32,815 nucleotides of DNA, taken from Actinomycetota bacterium. Its GTDB lineage: Bacteria > Actinomycetota > Actinomycetes > Nanopelagicales > Nanopelagicaceae. Made by a program: the position numbers and the translations under genes. Shown here one piece after another: positions 8,306-17,896 of this stretch. The DNA is taken from contig RHAU01000002.1 in assembly GCA_010032125.1 (NCBI GenBank), forward strand, positions 1 through 32,815, read 5' to 3'. The notes under the pieces are model-generated. The model was not told the DNA's origin and searched no databases. It saw only the letters and a list, made by a program, of their open reading frames with translations. Positions within the stretch are counted from its first letter, which is position 1; every line of letters begins with the position of its first letter.

Positions 8306-9823
8306 GTGGATCGTGATCACGCCTGGCAACCAAGTTTCGATGATGTAGATCGAAATCTCATCGATACCACATTTGTTGTTGTTGATCTCGAGACAACAGG
8401 TGGTTCACATGTCAACGATGCAATCACTGAAATTGGCGCAGTCAAAATTAGAGGCGGAGTCGTTATTGGAGAGTTTCAAACTCTGATCAATCCCCAAATC
8501 CCCATCCCTGCATTTATCACTGTATTGACCGGCATCACTGATGCGATGGTCATTACCGCACCGCCGATTGGTGAAGCGCTCTTCTCCTTCTTTGAATTCG
8601 TTGGTTCACCAGAAGAATCTGTTCTTGTTGCACACAATGCGCCTTTCGATATTGGATTCTTAAAAGCCGGCGCTCGGAAATTTCAGATTACCTGGCCAGG
8701 ATATTCGGTCCTTGATACCGTCAAACTGGCCCGTAACTTGCTCAATCGAGATGAGGTAATTAACTTCAAGTTGGCGAGTCTCTCTGAGTTCTTTCACTCA
8801 AAGACAGATCCTTCACACCGCGCTCTTTCAGATGCACGCGCAACTGTCGATGTATTTCATGGATTGCTTGAGCGTGCCGGTTCGTATGGTCTTTCATCGC
8901 TTGAAGATCTACGCTCTTTCACACACCGCTTAACTCAGGCCCAAATTTCCAAGCGACCTCTGGCTGAGGGTCTACCTACATCGCCCGGCGTCTATATCTT
9001 TCGCGGTATTCAAAACGAAGCTCTGTATATCGGAACGACGCGAAATCTTAGAGCGAGAGTTCGCACCTACTTCACTTCCTCTGAAACGCGAAGCCGGGTC
9101 CTTGAGATGATTGGACTAGCCCATCGAATTGACGTCATTCCAACTCCGACAATTATCGAAGCTGAAATTCGAGAGATTCGACTCATTGCCGAGAAGCAAC
9201 CTCGATTCAACCGCAGATCCAAATTTCAGGAAAAAGCCGTCTGGGTGAAAATTACAGATGATGCTTTTCCGAGACTTACATCAGTGCGTGGCCATACATC
9301 TCTTGATGATGAGATTGGATGGTGCGGCCCATTCAATGGCCGTGATGCGGCAGCCTTAGCTATTGAGGCTTTGTATGAGATATCGATGATTCGTCAATGC
9401 ACCCCAAGGATTACGTTGCGATCAATGAAGAGCGCAAGCCCATGCGCGCTCTTTGATATGAAAAGGTGTAACGCCCCATGTATTGGCAATCAATCCGTGG
9501 ACTCCTATCAAACCGAAGTCTCCCTAGTGAAAAGCGTCATGATGGATGACGCGACTCCTCTTCTGACCGCTGCACAGGATCGAATGTCGGAACTTGCGCT
9601 TCATGAACGTTTCGAAGAAGCAACAGACGAAGCACTACTGAGATACCTGGAAGATCCGAATATTCGATTGGTCCATCTTGATGGCCAATGGACTTTGCCA
9701 ATGCGAAGTGGAGCGGCGCTACGGGAGAGGCTTGTGAGCGCTCGCAAGAAAGGCGAGCAATCTCGCTACAAAGATCGATTCGCTAATTCGTTAGAAAGTT
9801 CTGACCAGCGGTCAAGAAGTTGA
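8306..9823 (+). CDS. DEDDh 3'-5' exonuclease fused to a UvrC/Cho-like GIY-YIG endonuclease
   Basis: About 505 residues with two nuclease modules. The exonuclease domain (roughly 22-195) has the full DEDDh set: D27 and E29 in VVDLETTGG, D115 in HNAPFDIGFL, H171 and D176 in HRALSDA. The GIY-YIG domain begins near residue 228 (GVYIFRG..ALYIG) and keeps the downstream glutamates in EAEIREI, followed by a UvrC-type cysteine cluster (CALFDMKRCNAPC). This fusion is widespread in Actinobacteria and is thought to act in DNA repair or editing. No biochemical role can be read from the sequence. The 3' end overlaps trpD by 58 bases, convergently. Confidence 0.92.
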   Translation: MDRDHAWQPSFDDVDRNLIDTTFVVVDLETTGGSHVNDAITEIGAVKIRGGVVIGEFQTLINPQIPIPAFITVLTGITDAMVITAPPIGEALFSFFEFVGSPEESVLVAHNAPFDIGFLKAGARKFQITWPGYSVLDTVKLARNLLNRDEVINFKLASLSEFFHSKTDPSHRALSDARATVDVFHGLLERAGSYGLSSLEDLRSFTHRLTQAQISKRPLAEGLPTSPGVYIFRGIQNEALYIGTTRNLRARVRTYFTSSETRSRVLEMIGLAHRIDVIPTPTIIEAEIREIRLIAEKQPRFNRRSKFQEKAVWVKITDDAFPRLTSVRGHTSLDDEIGWCGPFNGRDAAALAIEALYEISMIRQCTPRITLRSMKSASPCALFDMKRCNAPCIGNQSVDSYQTEVSLVKSVMMDDATPLLTAAQDRMSELALHERFEEATDEALLRYLEDPNIRLVHLDGQWTLPMRSGAALRERLVSARKKGEQSRYKDRFANSLESSDQRSRS

Positions 9824-10806
9824 AGAGCGGCTCCGCTATCTACCGCACTCTTTGCCCACGTATAACCATTTGCAAATTGTTCTGAGATACCCAAATCAAA
9901 GTCGCCTCGGAATGCGGCGATTGCTGCTCCGGCATTGATAAGGATTGCCTCGCGATCTGCGCCCTCTCGTCCCGCAAAAACGCTTCGGATTCGAGCGGCA
10001 TTTTCTTGCGCGTCCCCGCCGCGAAGTTCCTCAAGTGAATAATGTGGAATTCCAAGTTCATTGAGATCGAGAGTCTCTCCCTTAATCTTTCCTCGCGATA
10101 TCTGTTGCACAGTAGTTGGTCCGGAGATGGATATTTCATCAAGGCCTTCATTACCCCTGAAAACAAATCCCTCACACTCCCGACGCGAGAGCACTCCAGA
10201 AACGATGTGCAGAAATTCGGCACGGGCAACACCGATCGCAACCGCTTTAGGCTTCGCGGGATTTGCCAGTGGCCCCAAGATGTTGAAAATAGTGGGTTGC
10301 CCGAGCGCTTTCCGCGCAGGAGCTGCAAACCTCATCGCCGGATGAAAATTTGGTGCGAAAGCAAAGCCAATCCCAATTTTACGGACGCACTCCGCAACGT
10401 CGTCAGCTTTTAAAGTGATATTAATTCCCAAGGCTTCCAGCACATCAGCCGAACCAGATTTTGAAGTAGCCGAACGATTTCCATGTTTGATTACCCGCGC
10501 CCCAGCTGCAGTTGTCACCATCGCTGCCGCCGTCGAAATGTTTATCGTGTTGAAACCATCACCGCCCGTTCCGACACAATCGACGGCACGATCCGCGATG
10601 GAGATTGGCAAACAATGTTGGTACATGACATCGATCAGTGCCAAGACTTCGGTTTCACTCTCGCCGATTGATTTCAATCCAAGAAGAAATTGTTTGATCT
10701 CATCCTCGCTTGCAAGACCATCCAGAATTTGATTCATGGCCCAACGAATTCCTTCTTCAGGTATTCGTTCTTTCGATTGATAGTGGCGCTCTAGTTCGCT
10801 CCACAT
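9766..10806 (-). CDS. trpD: anthranilate phosphoribosyltransferase
   Basis: 346 residues. TrpD joins anthranilate to PRPP in the second step of tryptophan synthesis. The diagnostic PRPP site CVGTGGDGFNTINISTAAA lies near residues 77-95, followed by KHGNRSATSKSGSAD and, later, NILGPLANPA and GNEGLDEIS. It follows the receiver-like gene by 5 bases on the same strand, so the two are likely co-transcribed. No other trp genes are in the window. trpD beside ctaE-qcrCAB is a recurrent actinobacterial arrangement, as in Mycobacterium. Its 3' end overlaps the convergent exonuclease gene. Confidence 0.96.
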   Translation of the reverse strand: MWSELERHYQSKERIPEEGIRWAMNQILDGLASEDEIKQFLLGLKSIGESETEVLALIDVMYQHCLPISIADRAVDCVGTGGDGFNTINISTAAAMVTTAAGARVIKHGNRSATSKSGSADVLEALGINITLKADDVAECVRKIGIGFAFAPNFHPAMRFAAPARKALGQPTIFNILGPLANPAKPKAVAIGVARAEFLHIVSGVLSRRECEGFVFRGNEGLDEISISGPTTVQQISRGKIKGETLDLNELGIPHYSLEELRGGDAQENAARIRSVFAGREGADREAILINAGAAIAAFRGDFDLGISEQFANGYTWAKSAVDSGAALQLLDRWSELSNELANRSL

Positions 10807-10811
10807 CGGCG

Positions 10812-11207
10812 TTAGGCGGACACTCTTCGCTTCAGCAATTCGCCGGTCTTCTTCGCGATGGCGAATGGATCGATGGGATGAGCGACGACGGCATCTGCTC
10901 TCGACCAGCCAGCCAACCAGGCATCTTGCTCACGCGCAACGATGAGGAGAATCGGCGCGCAGTTAAAAACTTCATCTTTGAGCTGTCGGGCAACGCCCAT
11001 GCCCCCTTCCGGGGTGGCCTCACCGTCCAAAATAAATAGATCGAAGGCCGACTTGGCATCCACTTTCATTCGTAGAGCATCCGCAGTGGCAAACTCAGTA
11101 ATCGTGTGTTCTGCCAACTCTGGTGAAATCTGCCGACCTAACGCTGAAATAACGCTCTTTCGCACTGAGGCATCATCGGAATAGAGAGCAATTTTCAATG
11201 TTGTCAT
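10812..11207 (-). CDS. receiver-like (response-regulator fold) protein, degenerate
   Basis: 131 residues covering a single receiver-like domain with no output domain. The acidic pair D11/D12 and the phospho-acceptor position D61 (FILDGEATPEGG) are present. The conserved Thr/Ser position reads IVARE, and the Lys-Pro pair is replaced by HP (H110-P111). The GEATPEGGMG and REQDAWLAGWSRAD segments are, from memory, typical of a stand-alone protein found beside trpD/ctaE in other Actinobacteria. Phosphorylation switching is therefore doubtful. A role linked to the neighbouring respiratory genes is inference from position only. Confidence 0.75.
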   Translation of the reverse strand: MTTLKIALYSDDASVRKSVISALGRQISPELAEHTITEFATADALRMKVDAKSAFDLFILDGEATPEGGMGVARQLKDEVFNCAPILLIVAREQDAWLAGWSRADAVVAHPIDPFAIAKKTGELLKRRVSA

Positions 11208-11301
11208 GACTTGCGAAGTCTAGACGACCCCGGGTGACGAGTCTCACCGACCAATCAAGGTGGCAAGGTTATGGAATGGGCGATTTTTACTCCTTTTCGG
11301 G

Positions 11302-11307
11302 AATAAT
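11302..11307 (+). promoter_or_regulatory. candidate -10 box for ctaE
   Basis: AATAAT (one mismatch to TATAAT) with 7 bases to the ATG at 11315. It supports that ATG over an upstream in-frame start at 11234. Confidence 0.35.
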
Positions 11308-11314
11308 CACCTCT

Positions 11315-11941
11315 ATGTCCAGCACTGTGGCCCAACCGGCCCGGCTCAACCGCCCCAACATTGTTGCGGTAGGAACCATCGTTTGGCTCTCCAGTGAGTT
11401 GATGTTTTTCGCAGCGCTTTTTGCAATGTATTTCACCACTCGCGCCGTGCAGGGTCCGAAAGTTTGGGCCGAATCTGTCGAACTCTTGAATATCCCGTTT
11501 TCGGCAATCAACACCACCGTTCTTGTTCTCTCCTCAGTCACCTGCCAATTTGGTGTTTTCGCCGCGGAACGTTTCCAAAACGCGCGAACCGGTTCACTTT
11601 GGCAAGTTTCACGATGGGGAATGCGCGAATGGTTCGCACTGACGTTTGCCATGGGAGCGTTCTTTATCGGCGGGCAGGTATATGAGTACGCAGAACTCGT
11701 TGTAGAAGGATTAACTATTTCCTCTGCTCCGTATGGTTCAGTTTTCTATTTAGCGACAGGGTTCCACGGACTTCACGTCACCGGTGGCCTCATCGCATTT
11801 CTCATAGTCATGATCCGAGTTTCTAAGGCGCGACGCTTCGGTCATTCGCAAGCGACTACCGCAATCGTTGTCTCTTACTACTGGCATTTTGTTGACATCG
11901 TCTGGATCGCCCTCTTCTCTGCGATCTACTTGGTGCAATAG
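11315..11941 (+). CDS. ctaE: cytochrome c oxidase subunit III (aa3 type)
   Basis: 208 residues and about five membrane segments, the short actinobacterial form of subunit III. It stabilises the oxidase core next to CtaD. Family hallmarks are [21 protein letters not shown] at the N-terminus, [12 protein letters not shown] in the middle and [12 protein letters not shown] at the end. I chose the ATG at 11315 because homology begins right after it ([13 protein letters not shown]) and a -10-like box sits 7 bases upstream. The in-frame start at 11234 adds 27 residues unlike the family. It heads ctaE-qcrC-qcrA-qcrB, with a 16-base spacer to qcrC. Confidence 0.95.
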   Translation: MSSTVAQPARLNRPNIVAVGTIVWLSSELMFFAALFAMYFTTRAVQGPKVWAESVELLNIPFSAINTTVLVLSSVTCQFGVFAAERFQNARTGSLWQVSRWGMREWFALTFAMGAFFIGGQVYEYAELVVEGLTISSAPYGSVFYLATGFHGLHVTGGLIAFLIVMIRVSKARRFGHSQATTAIVVSYYWHFVDIVWIALFSAIYLVQ

Positions 11942-11957
11942 GAAAGTATCGGGGAAC

Positions 11958-12752
11958 ATGGCGCGGATATCGAGATACAGACGACATCGATTGGCTGGCC
12001 CTGTTCTCCTTCTTATTGCGCTATCCACAGTCGGCGCTGGTTTTTCCATGGCGAGAGCTGAGACAACAAAAGTTGTTGCTGCACAATCAGATAAAGCAAC
12101 ACTTATTGCTGAAGGCAAGGAGATATTTGCTCGGGGATGTTCCTCCTGTCACGGACTGAATGCTGAGGGCGCTGGTATTGCTCCATCGCTGATCGGGGTT
12201 GGCGCCGCTTCCGTTGATTTTCAAGTTGCAACTGGTCGTATGCCGATGGCTGACATGAGCCAACAAGCGATGAGAAAGCGTCCGGTCTATAACGAACGTG
12301 AAATTGCAGCGTTAGCAGCCTATGTTGCTTCACTTGCACCTGGCCCTGCTGCAGTGACAAATGAGGAACTCGCGTGGGAACGCGATGGAAATACTGCACA
12401 AGGTGGCGAGCTTTTCCGTAATAACTGCGCGATGTGTCATAACTTCGCAGCACAAGGTGGCGCACTTACTGCCGGTAAATACGCACCAACTCTCATGGGA
12501 GTTGAACCGCGCCATATTTATGAAGCGATGTTGACTGGTCCACAAGCTATGCCAGTTTTCTCAGATAAAGTGCTAACACCGCAAGAGAAACTCTCCATCA
12601 TTAAATGGATCAAGCACGCAGAAGAAGAACCAGCCATCGGCGGCGCCGCGCTAGGTCGTGTAGGTCCGGTCACTGAGGGCTTATTAGCGTGGGTTCTCGG
12701 GCTCGGAATATTTATTGGTATTGCAGTCTGGCTTACAACGAAGGCTCGATAA
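11958..12752 (+). CDS. qcrC: diheme cytochrome c subunit of the cytochrome bcc complex
   Basis: 264 residues. An N-terminal signal-anchor (about 12-33) is followed by two class I cytochrome c domains with heme motifs C61-S-S-C64-H65 and C157-A-M-C160-H161. Likely axial methionines are in GRMPM (about 95) and GPQAMPVF (198). A C-terminal membrane helix (about 240-260) ends in TTKAR. In Actinobacteria this subunit replaces soluble cytochrome c and passes electrons from the bcc complex straight to the aa3 oxidase. The ATG at 11958 has GGGGA just upstream. The upstream in-frame ATG at 11868 lies within ctaE and is rejected. Its stop shares a base with the qcrA start. Confidence 0.96.
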   Translation: MARISRYRRHRLAGPVLLLIALSTVGAGFSMARAETTKVVAAQSDKATLIAEGKEIFARGCSSCHGLNAEGAGIAPSLIGVGAASVDFQVATGRMPMADMSQQAMRKRPVYNEREIAALAAYVASLAPGPAAVTNEELAWERDGNTAQGGELFRNNCAMCHNFAAQGGALTAGKYAPTLMGVEPRHIYEAMLTGPQAMPVFSDKVLTPQEKLSIIKWIKHAEEEPAIGGAALGRVGPVTEGLLAWVLGLGIFIGIAVWLTTKAR

Positions 12753-13747
12753 TGTCTAAAGAATTAACTCCCATCGCAGATCCTGGATTGCCGGAACATC
12801 AACACCGCAAGACTGATGTTGATCCGCGCGCTGCAAAGAAAGCTGAGCGGCAAGTTGCAATTCTCTTCTCATTGTCAGCCCTGGGAACGGTCCTGTTTGT
12901 ATACGCCTACGTCGGTATTGATCAAGATCTACTTATTTTCTTGCCGATTCTTGGAAATACCAATGCTCATCAACTCTTCCTCGGCCTAGGCCTTGCGATG
13001 GCGCTCTTCTTCATCGGAATGGGAGCAGTTCATTGGGCAAAGACTCTGATGCCAGATCATGAAGTTGTTGATTATCGAAAAGAACAACGTTCGACCGATG
13101 AAGATCGCGCGGCTTTCGTTGAGGCGGCAAAAGAAGGCGCTGCCGCTGCAGGAATTGGTCGCAGACCCGTCATTAAAAGGACTCTCGGACTCGCGCTAGG
13201 ACTTGTGGGTATCTCTCCAATCTTGCTTTTGAGAGATCTTGGTCCCTTACCGGAAGATGAATTAGAGAAGACGAATTGGGCTGCAGGAGTTCGCCTCGTT
13301 ACAGATCCAGGCGATCGTCCTATCAAACCCTCCGATTTAGAAGTCGGCGGCGTGGCCCAAGTGCAACCCGCATTTCCAGCCGGAAAGAAACGAAAACTTG
13401 AAGATATTGCCAAAGATTCAGTTCTCTTAATTCGCGTCAGGCCGGAGGAATTCAATTTGGATCCAGAGCGTCTCTCGTGGACGCATGAAGGAATTATTGC
13501 CTTCTCAAAAATATGTTCTCACATGGGTTGTGCGGTGGCTCTCTACGAACAGACCACCAAGCATTTGCTCTGTCCGTGTCATCAATCAACCTTTGATGTT
13601 ACTCGCGCTGCGAAAGTTATCTTTGGACCGGCCGCGCGTCCTCTGCCACAATTACAGATCGGCGTTGATAACGAGGGGTATCTCATCGCAAAGGCGCCTT
13701 TCAATGAAGCAGTTGGACCAAGTTTCTGGGAGCGTGATTCAGCATGA
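12752..13747 (+). CDS. qcrA: Rieske iron-sulfur subunit of the cytochrome bcc complex
   Basis: 331 residues, the long actinobacterial form with three membrane segments (about 35-54, 74-95 and 144-162) before the Rieske domain. The [2Fe-2S] ligands are C255 and H257 in CSHMGC and C274 and H277 in CPCHQS; C260 and C276 form the usual disulfide. The subunit takes electrons from menaquinol and hands them to QcrC. The ATG overlaps the qcrC stop as TAATG. Its own stop overlaps the qcrB ATG by 4 bases, so all three qcr genes are translationally coupled. Confidence 0.97.
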   Translation: MSKELTPIADPGLPEHQHRKTDVDPRAAKKAERQVAILFSLSALGTVLFVYAYVGIDQDLLIFLPILGNTNAHQLFLGLGLAMALFFIGMGAVHWAKTLMPDHEVVDYRKEQRSTDEDRAAFVEAAKEGAAAAGIGRRPVIKRTLGLALGLVGISPILLLRDLGPLPEDELEKTNWAAGVRLVTDPGDRPIKPSDLEVGGVAQVQPAFPAGKKRKLEDIAKDSVLLIRVRPEEFNLDPERLSWTHEGIIAFSKICSHMGCAVALYEQTTKHLLCPCHQSTFDVTRAAKVIFGPAARPLPQLQIGVDNEGYLIAKAPFNEAVGPSFWERDSA

Positions 13748-15336
13748 GTGCACGTGAACGTGTTGCAGGAACTGTCGCGAATTATGTTGATGAGCGAACT
13801 GGTGCGGCGAAATGGCTTAAGAAGAACCTGAAGAAAGTCTTCCCAGATCATTGGTCTTTCATGTTGGGCGAAGTGGTTCTCTATTCATTCATTATTTTGC
13901 TTCTCTCCGGAACATTTCTCACTTTCTGGTTTGACCCGTCAATGCGCGAAGTGGAGTATGAAGGTTCATACGAACCGCTTGAAGGCTTAAAGATGTCAGC
14001 CGCTTACGCATCGACTCTCCACATTTCATTTGATGTTCGTGGTGGTTTGTTGATGCGACAGATTCATCACTGGGCCGCACTTATTTTTATGGCGGCGATG
14101 GTCGCCCACTTACTTCGAGTCTTCTTCACCGGAGCGTTCCGAAAGCCGCGCGAGATGAACTGGGTTATCGGAGTCGGACTGCTCACCTTGGGCATTGTTG
14201 AAGGATTTCTTGGCTATTCACTTCCTGACGATCTTCTCTCCGGAACTGGAATACGAATCGCTGAAGCGATTATTCAAGCTGTCCCAGTGGTGGGTTCATA
14301 TCTTGCCTACTTCGTCTTTGGCGGAGCGTTTCCCGGCGAGGTATTTATTCCGCGCATCTATACAGTCCACGTTCTTTTGATTCCAGGAATCTTTTTGGCT
14401 CTCATCACCGCTCACTTGATGTTGGTCTGGTACCAGAAACACACTCAATATCCAGGTCCAGGTCGTACCGAGAAAAATGTTGTTGGATATCCGCTCCTTC
14501 CTGTTTATATGGCGAAGGCAGGCGGTTTCTTCTTCATCGTCTTCGGAGTAACAGCATTCCTTGGCGCCGTTGCCTCTATTAACCCGGTTTGGTTATTCGG
14601 ACCATATACACCGGGGCAGATTTCGGCCGGATCGCAACCGGATTGGTACATGGGCTGGCTCGATGGTCTTGTTCGTATGGCGCCACCGCTAGAAACTCAC
14701 GCTTTCGGTCACACCATTTCATGGAACATTCTTATTCCAGGCCTAATCATCCCCGGAATTATTTTCACTGGAATGGCGCTCTACCCGTTTATTGAAAGCT
14801 GGATGACGGGAGACAAACGGGAACATCATCTCCTTGATCGCCCTCGCAACAATCCAAATCGCACCGCTCTCGGCGCGATGTCCCTTACATTCATGCTCGT
14901 CGCCCTCATTAATGGTGGAAATGATTTGATTGCTACTCACTTTGATTTATCAATTAACCAAATCATGTGGGGAACTCGTATCGGCATCATTGTTTTGCCG
15001 CCACTTGTCTTTGTCATCACCAAGAGAATTTGTTTATCGCTTCAACGCGCTGATCGTGACCTAGTCCTCCATGGACGCGAAACTGGTCGACTCGTCATGT
15101 TGCCGCATGGTGAATTTATTGAAGTCCACGAACCTCTCACGCCAGAGCGAGCATATTTACTGACGCAGCACGAACAGTTACCTGCACTTGCAGTTCCAGA
15201 AACTGATGAGATGGGCGTTGCAAATCCTCAAGGCGCGAGAGGCAAGTTACGCGCACGACTCTCCCGTGCCAGCCAAGAGCAGATTCCAAAACCGTCTGTT
15301 GATGAAATCCGTGAACTAGAAAGCGGACATCACTAA
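13744..15336 (+). CDS. qcrB: cytochrome b subunit of the cytochrome bcc complex
   Basis: 530 residues. It carries hemes bL and bH and the menaquinol sites. The heme ligands are in IHHWAALIF (H108/H109), VAHLLR (H122), TVHVLL (H209) and TAHLML (H224). The Qo-site motif reads PDWY (in QPDWYMGW), the actinobacterial counterpart of PEWY. Eight or so membrane helices are followed by a long charged C-terminal tail (about 430-530), also typical of the phylum. The stop TAA overlaps the convergent SRPBCC stop within CTAA. Confidence 0.97.
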   Translation: MSARERVAGTVANYVDERTGAAKWLKKNLKKVFPDHWSFMLGEVVLYSFIILLLSGTFLTFWFDPSMREVEYEGSYEPLEGLKMSAAYASTLHISFDVRGGLLMRQIHHWAALIFMAAMVAHLLRVFFTGAFRKPREMNWVIGVGLLTLGIVEGFLGYSLPDDLLSGTGIRIAEAIIQAVPVVGSYLAYFVFGGAFPGEVFIPRIYTVHVLLIPGIFLALITAHLMLVWYQKHTQYPGPGRTEKNVVGYPLLPVYMAKAGGFFFIVFGVTAFLGAVASINPVWLFGPYTPGQISAGSQPDWYMGWLDGLVRMAPPLETHAFGHTISWNILIPGLIIPGIIFTGMALYPFIESWMTGDKREHHLLDRPRNNPNRTALGAMSLTFMLVALINGGNDLIATHFDLSINQIMWGTRIGIIVLPPLVFVITKRICLSLQRADRDLVLHGRETGRLVMLPHGEFIEVHEPLTPERAYLLTQHEQLPALAVPETDEMGVANPQGARGKLRARLSRASQEQIPKPSVDEIRELESGHH

Positions 15337-15812
15337 CGCTGTGCGGACTTTTCTTCAGTAATCTTCTTCAGGCGTACTAGCGTTTTTGCGGTAGCGATTT
15401 CTGCATAACCATAAGATTTTCGAAGCTTGAGCCACCACTTCAGATGCGACGGACGGGCATCGAAAGTCTCCACTACCAAAGTTTGATCAGGAGTAATCGA
15501 TGTGAGTTCGTAGCGCCAGACCCATCTCCCCAAGTGGCGCCAAGCAATTTTCTTCTCCTCTTCAAACTCCACGACAGTATTGGTGATTCGATAAGAGATG
15601 CCAACCTTCATATTCATTCCGAATTTGGCACCCAACGAGAGACGCTCTGGCCCAAAGTGAAGTGATTTCACGGTATGGGAACCGTCAATGAGAGAGTGCT
15701 GACGTGGATTAGCGAGAAGATTGAAGATATCGCCCGCCGGTGCATTGATAATGAGCGAAGCGCCCTTCACTTGTGGGTTTCCCGTTGTGAGAATTTCAGC
15801 TCGAACGGACAT
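15333..15812 (-). CDS. SRPBCC family protein
   Basis: 159 residues with the helix-grip pattern of polyketide cyclase/dehydrase-like proteins: an N-terminal SLIINAPAGDIFNLLANPRQH strand-helix, a central sheet (SYRITNTVVEFEEEKKIAWR) and an amphipathic C-terminal helix. These domains bind small hydrophobic ligands, and the ligand here is unknown. It lies 15 bases after ctaF on the same strand and is probably read with ctaC-ctaD-ctaF, so a link to oxidase assembly or lipid/quinone handling is conceivable. That link is inferred from position alone. Confidence 0.8.
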   Translation of the reverse strand: MSVRAEILTTGNPQVKGASLIINAPAGDIFNLLANPRQHSLIDGSHTVKSLHFGPERLSLGAKFGMNMKVGISYRITNTVVEFEEEKKIAWRHLGRWVWRYELTSITPDQTLVVETFDARPSHLKWWLKLRKSYGYAEIATAKTLVRLKKITEEKSAQR

Positions 15813-15827
15813 TCACGAATCTTTCTC

Positions 15828-16232
15828 TTAGTGATGTGAGGACGAAGAAGGACGCTCGTACTCGAGCACAAAACCCAAGACCGAGACCAAAAGTGCACCA
15901 ACAGCAATTAGCGTAAGCCACCACCCAATGATTAATCCGACTCCCGCCGCTGTAGCTGATAGCGCAACCGGAAGTGGCCACCATGAATGAGGACTAAAGA
16001 AACCAAGTTCACCCGCGCCATCAGCAATCTCTGCCTGGAGATTATCTTCTGGAAGGACCCCACCGGTTCGACGATTAATAAACCAGAAGTAATACCCGAT
16101 GATCAAAGCCAATCCCGCGCTCAGGGCAAGTGCCACAATTCCAACTGGTTCTTGTGCGAAATAGGCGTAAACGCCAGTGACGATTGCGTAAAAAATGAAG
16201 AGGAAGATAAAGAGACGGTAGCCAAATTTCAT
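15828..16232 (-). CDS. ctaF: cytochrome c oxidase subunit IV, actinobacterial type
   Basis: 134 residues with four hydrophobic segments (about 6-24, 31-51, 83-103 and 103-122). The segment LPEDNLQAEIADGAGELGFFSPHSWWPL between the helix pairs is diagnostic of the actinobacterial CtaF family. It is an accessory membrane subunit of the aa3 oxidase within the bcc-aa3 supercomplex. The ATG overlaps the ctaD stop by one base (TGATG). The C-terminus is serine- and histidine-rich. Confidence 0.94.
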   Translation of the reverse strand: MKFGYRLFIFLFIFYAIVTGVYAYFAQEPVGIVALALSAGLALIIGYYFWFINRRTGGVLPEDNLQAEIADGAGELGFFSPHSWWPLPVALSATAAGVGLIIGWWLTLIAVGALLVSVLGFVLEYERPSSSSHH

Positions 16233-17896
16233 CAGTGAGATTCAGCTTTCTGCGCAAACTGCGGATGATGTAGATCAAAGGCTGGGCGTTCGGAACGAAT
16301 CTGTGGCATCGAATAGAAGTTATGACGAGGTGGTGGGCAACTCGTAGCCCACTCGAGGGAAGCGCCATAACCCCATGGATCATCCACTTCAACTTTCGGA
16401 GATTTCCGAGTAATCCATACGTTTATTGCGAAAGGAATCATCGAGATGGCCAGGAGCGTCGAACCAACCGTGGAAACCATATTCATAAATGTGAAACCAT
16501 CAGTTGCCAAGTAATCAGCGTAACGGCGTGGAAAACCTTTGATTCCTAACCAATGTTGAATGAGGAAGGTGGTGTGGAATCCGATAAAGAGCGTCCAGAA
16601 ATGGATTTTGCCCAAAGTTTCATTGAGCATCTTTCCGGTCATCTTGGGCCACCAGAAATAGAACCCGCCAAACATCGCAAATACCACGGTCCCAAAGAGA
16701 ACGTAGTGGAAATGTGCAACGACAAAGTACGAAGCCGAAACAGCGAAATCCAGCGGTGGGCTCGCCAAAATCACGCCGGTCAGTCCACCAAGCAAGAATG
16801 TAACTAAGAAACCAATAACCCAAATCATCGGTGTCTCAAAGGTGATGGAACCTCGCCACATCGTTCCAATCCAATTGAAGAATTTCACGCCAGTTGGAAC
16901 CGCGATCAGAAAGGTCATAAACGAAAAGAACGGAAGTAGGACTTGTCCTGAGGCATACATATGGTGGGCCCAAACAGCAACCGATAAAGCGGCGATTGCG
17001 ATTGTTGCTGCAATTAGCCCTTTATAACCGAAGACAGGCTTGCGGCTAAAGACGGGAAGAATCTCTGTTGCAATTCCAAAGAATGGAAGTGCCAAAATAT
17101 AAACCTCGGGATGGCCAAAGAACCAGAAAAGATGCTGCCATAACATTGCGCCACCATTTGCAGGTTCAAATACTTGTGCGCCAAATAAACGATCGGCCTC
17201 TAATCCCAGTAGCGCCGCAGCAAGAGGTGGGAAGGCGATGAGAACAAGTATTGAAGTAAGGAGTACGTTCCACGAGAAGATCGACATTCGGAACATCGTC
17301 ATTCCCGGTGCGCGCATGGTGAAAATCGTGGTCACAAAGTTCACGCCGCCAAGGATGGTGCCAAGTCCACCAATAGCTAATCCAACTATCCAGAGATCTG
17401 CGCCAATGCCTGGTGAATAAACGTCATTTGATAATGGCGCATACGCGGTCCAACCAAACGATGCCGCTCCACCGGGAGTCAGGAATCCTGTAAAGGCCAT
17501 AATCCCGCCAAAGAGATATAGCCAGTACGAAAGCATGTTCATTCGTGGGAAGGCAACGTCCGCGGCACCAATTTGCAACGGCATGATCACATTCGCAAAT
17601 CCAACAAAAAGTGGCGTTGCAAACATCAGCAGCATGATGGTTCCGTGCATTGTGAAAACTTGGTTGTACTGCTCTGCGCTCAAAAATTGCAATCCAGGTC
17701 GCGTGAGTTCTGCTCGAATTGCTAGTGCGAGTAAGCCAGCGATGAGAAACCAGGCAAATGATGTAATGAGGTAGAGGTAGCCAATCGTCTTATGGTCTGT
17801 TGTCGTCAACCACTTGACGATGAGGCGGCCTTTACTTAGAGGTTTTTTTGATGGCGGAAGAAAATCTTGGGTTGGCCTTGTGGCATATGTGGTCAT
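16232..17896 (-). CDS. ctaD: cytochrome c oxidase subunit I (aa3 type)
   Basis: 554 residues and twelve membrane helices. The catalytic residues are all present: H84 (heme a), the CuB ligands H262 and H311/H312 with the cross-linking Y266 and the D-channel E264 in [11 protein letters not shown], and H395/H397 (heme a3/heme a) in AHFHY. The E264-containing GHPEVY marks an A1-type proton-pumping oxidase. The start at 17896 gives [10 protein letters not shown] and a 4-base ATGA overlap with ctaC. The open frame extends to 18007, but that part lies inside ctaC and is unlike the family. Confidence 0.97.
   Translation of the reverse strand: MTTYATRPTQDFLPPSKKPLSKGRLIVKWLTTTDHKTIGYLYLITSFAWFLIAGLLALAIRAELTRPGLQFLSAEQYNQVFTMHGTIMLLMFATPLFVGFANVIMPLQIGAADVAFPRMNMLSYWLYLFGGIMAFTGFLTPGGAASFGWTAYAPLSNDVYSPGIGADLWIVGLAIGGLGTILGGVNFVTTIFTMRAPGMTMFRMSIFSWNVLLTSILVLIAFPPLAAALLGLEADRLFGAQVFEPANGGAMLWQHLFWFFGHPEVYILALPFFGIATEILPVFSRKPVFGYKGLIAATIAIAALSVAVWAHHMYASGQVLLPFFSFMTFLIAVPTGVKFFNWIGTMWRGSITFETPMIWVIGFLVTFLLGGLTGVILASPPLDFAVSASYFVVAHFHYVLFGTVVFAMFGGFYFWWPKMTGKMLNETLGKIHFWTLFIGFHTTFLIQHWLGIKGFPRRYADYLATDGFTFMNMVSTVGSTLLAISMIPFAINVWITRKSPKVEVDDPWGYGASLEWATSCPPPRHNFYSMPQIRSERPAFDLHHPQFAQKAESH

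Noticed and set aside
11868-11957. N-terminal extension of qcrC inside ctaE
   Set aside because: Homology and the signal-anchor begin at the ATG at 11958, which has its own Shine-Dalgarno-like GGGGA.
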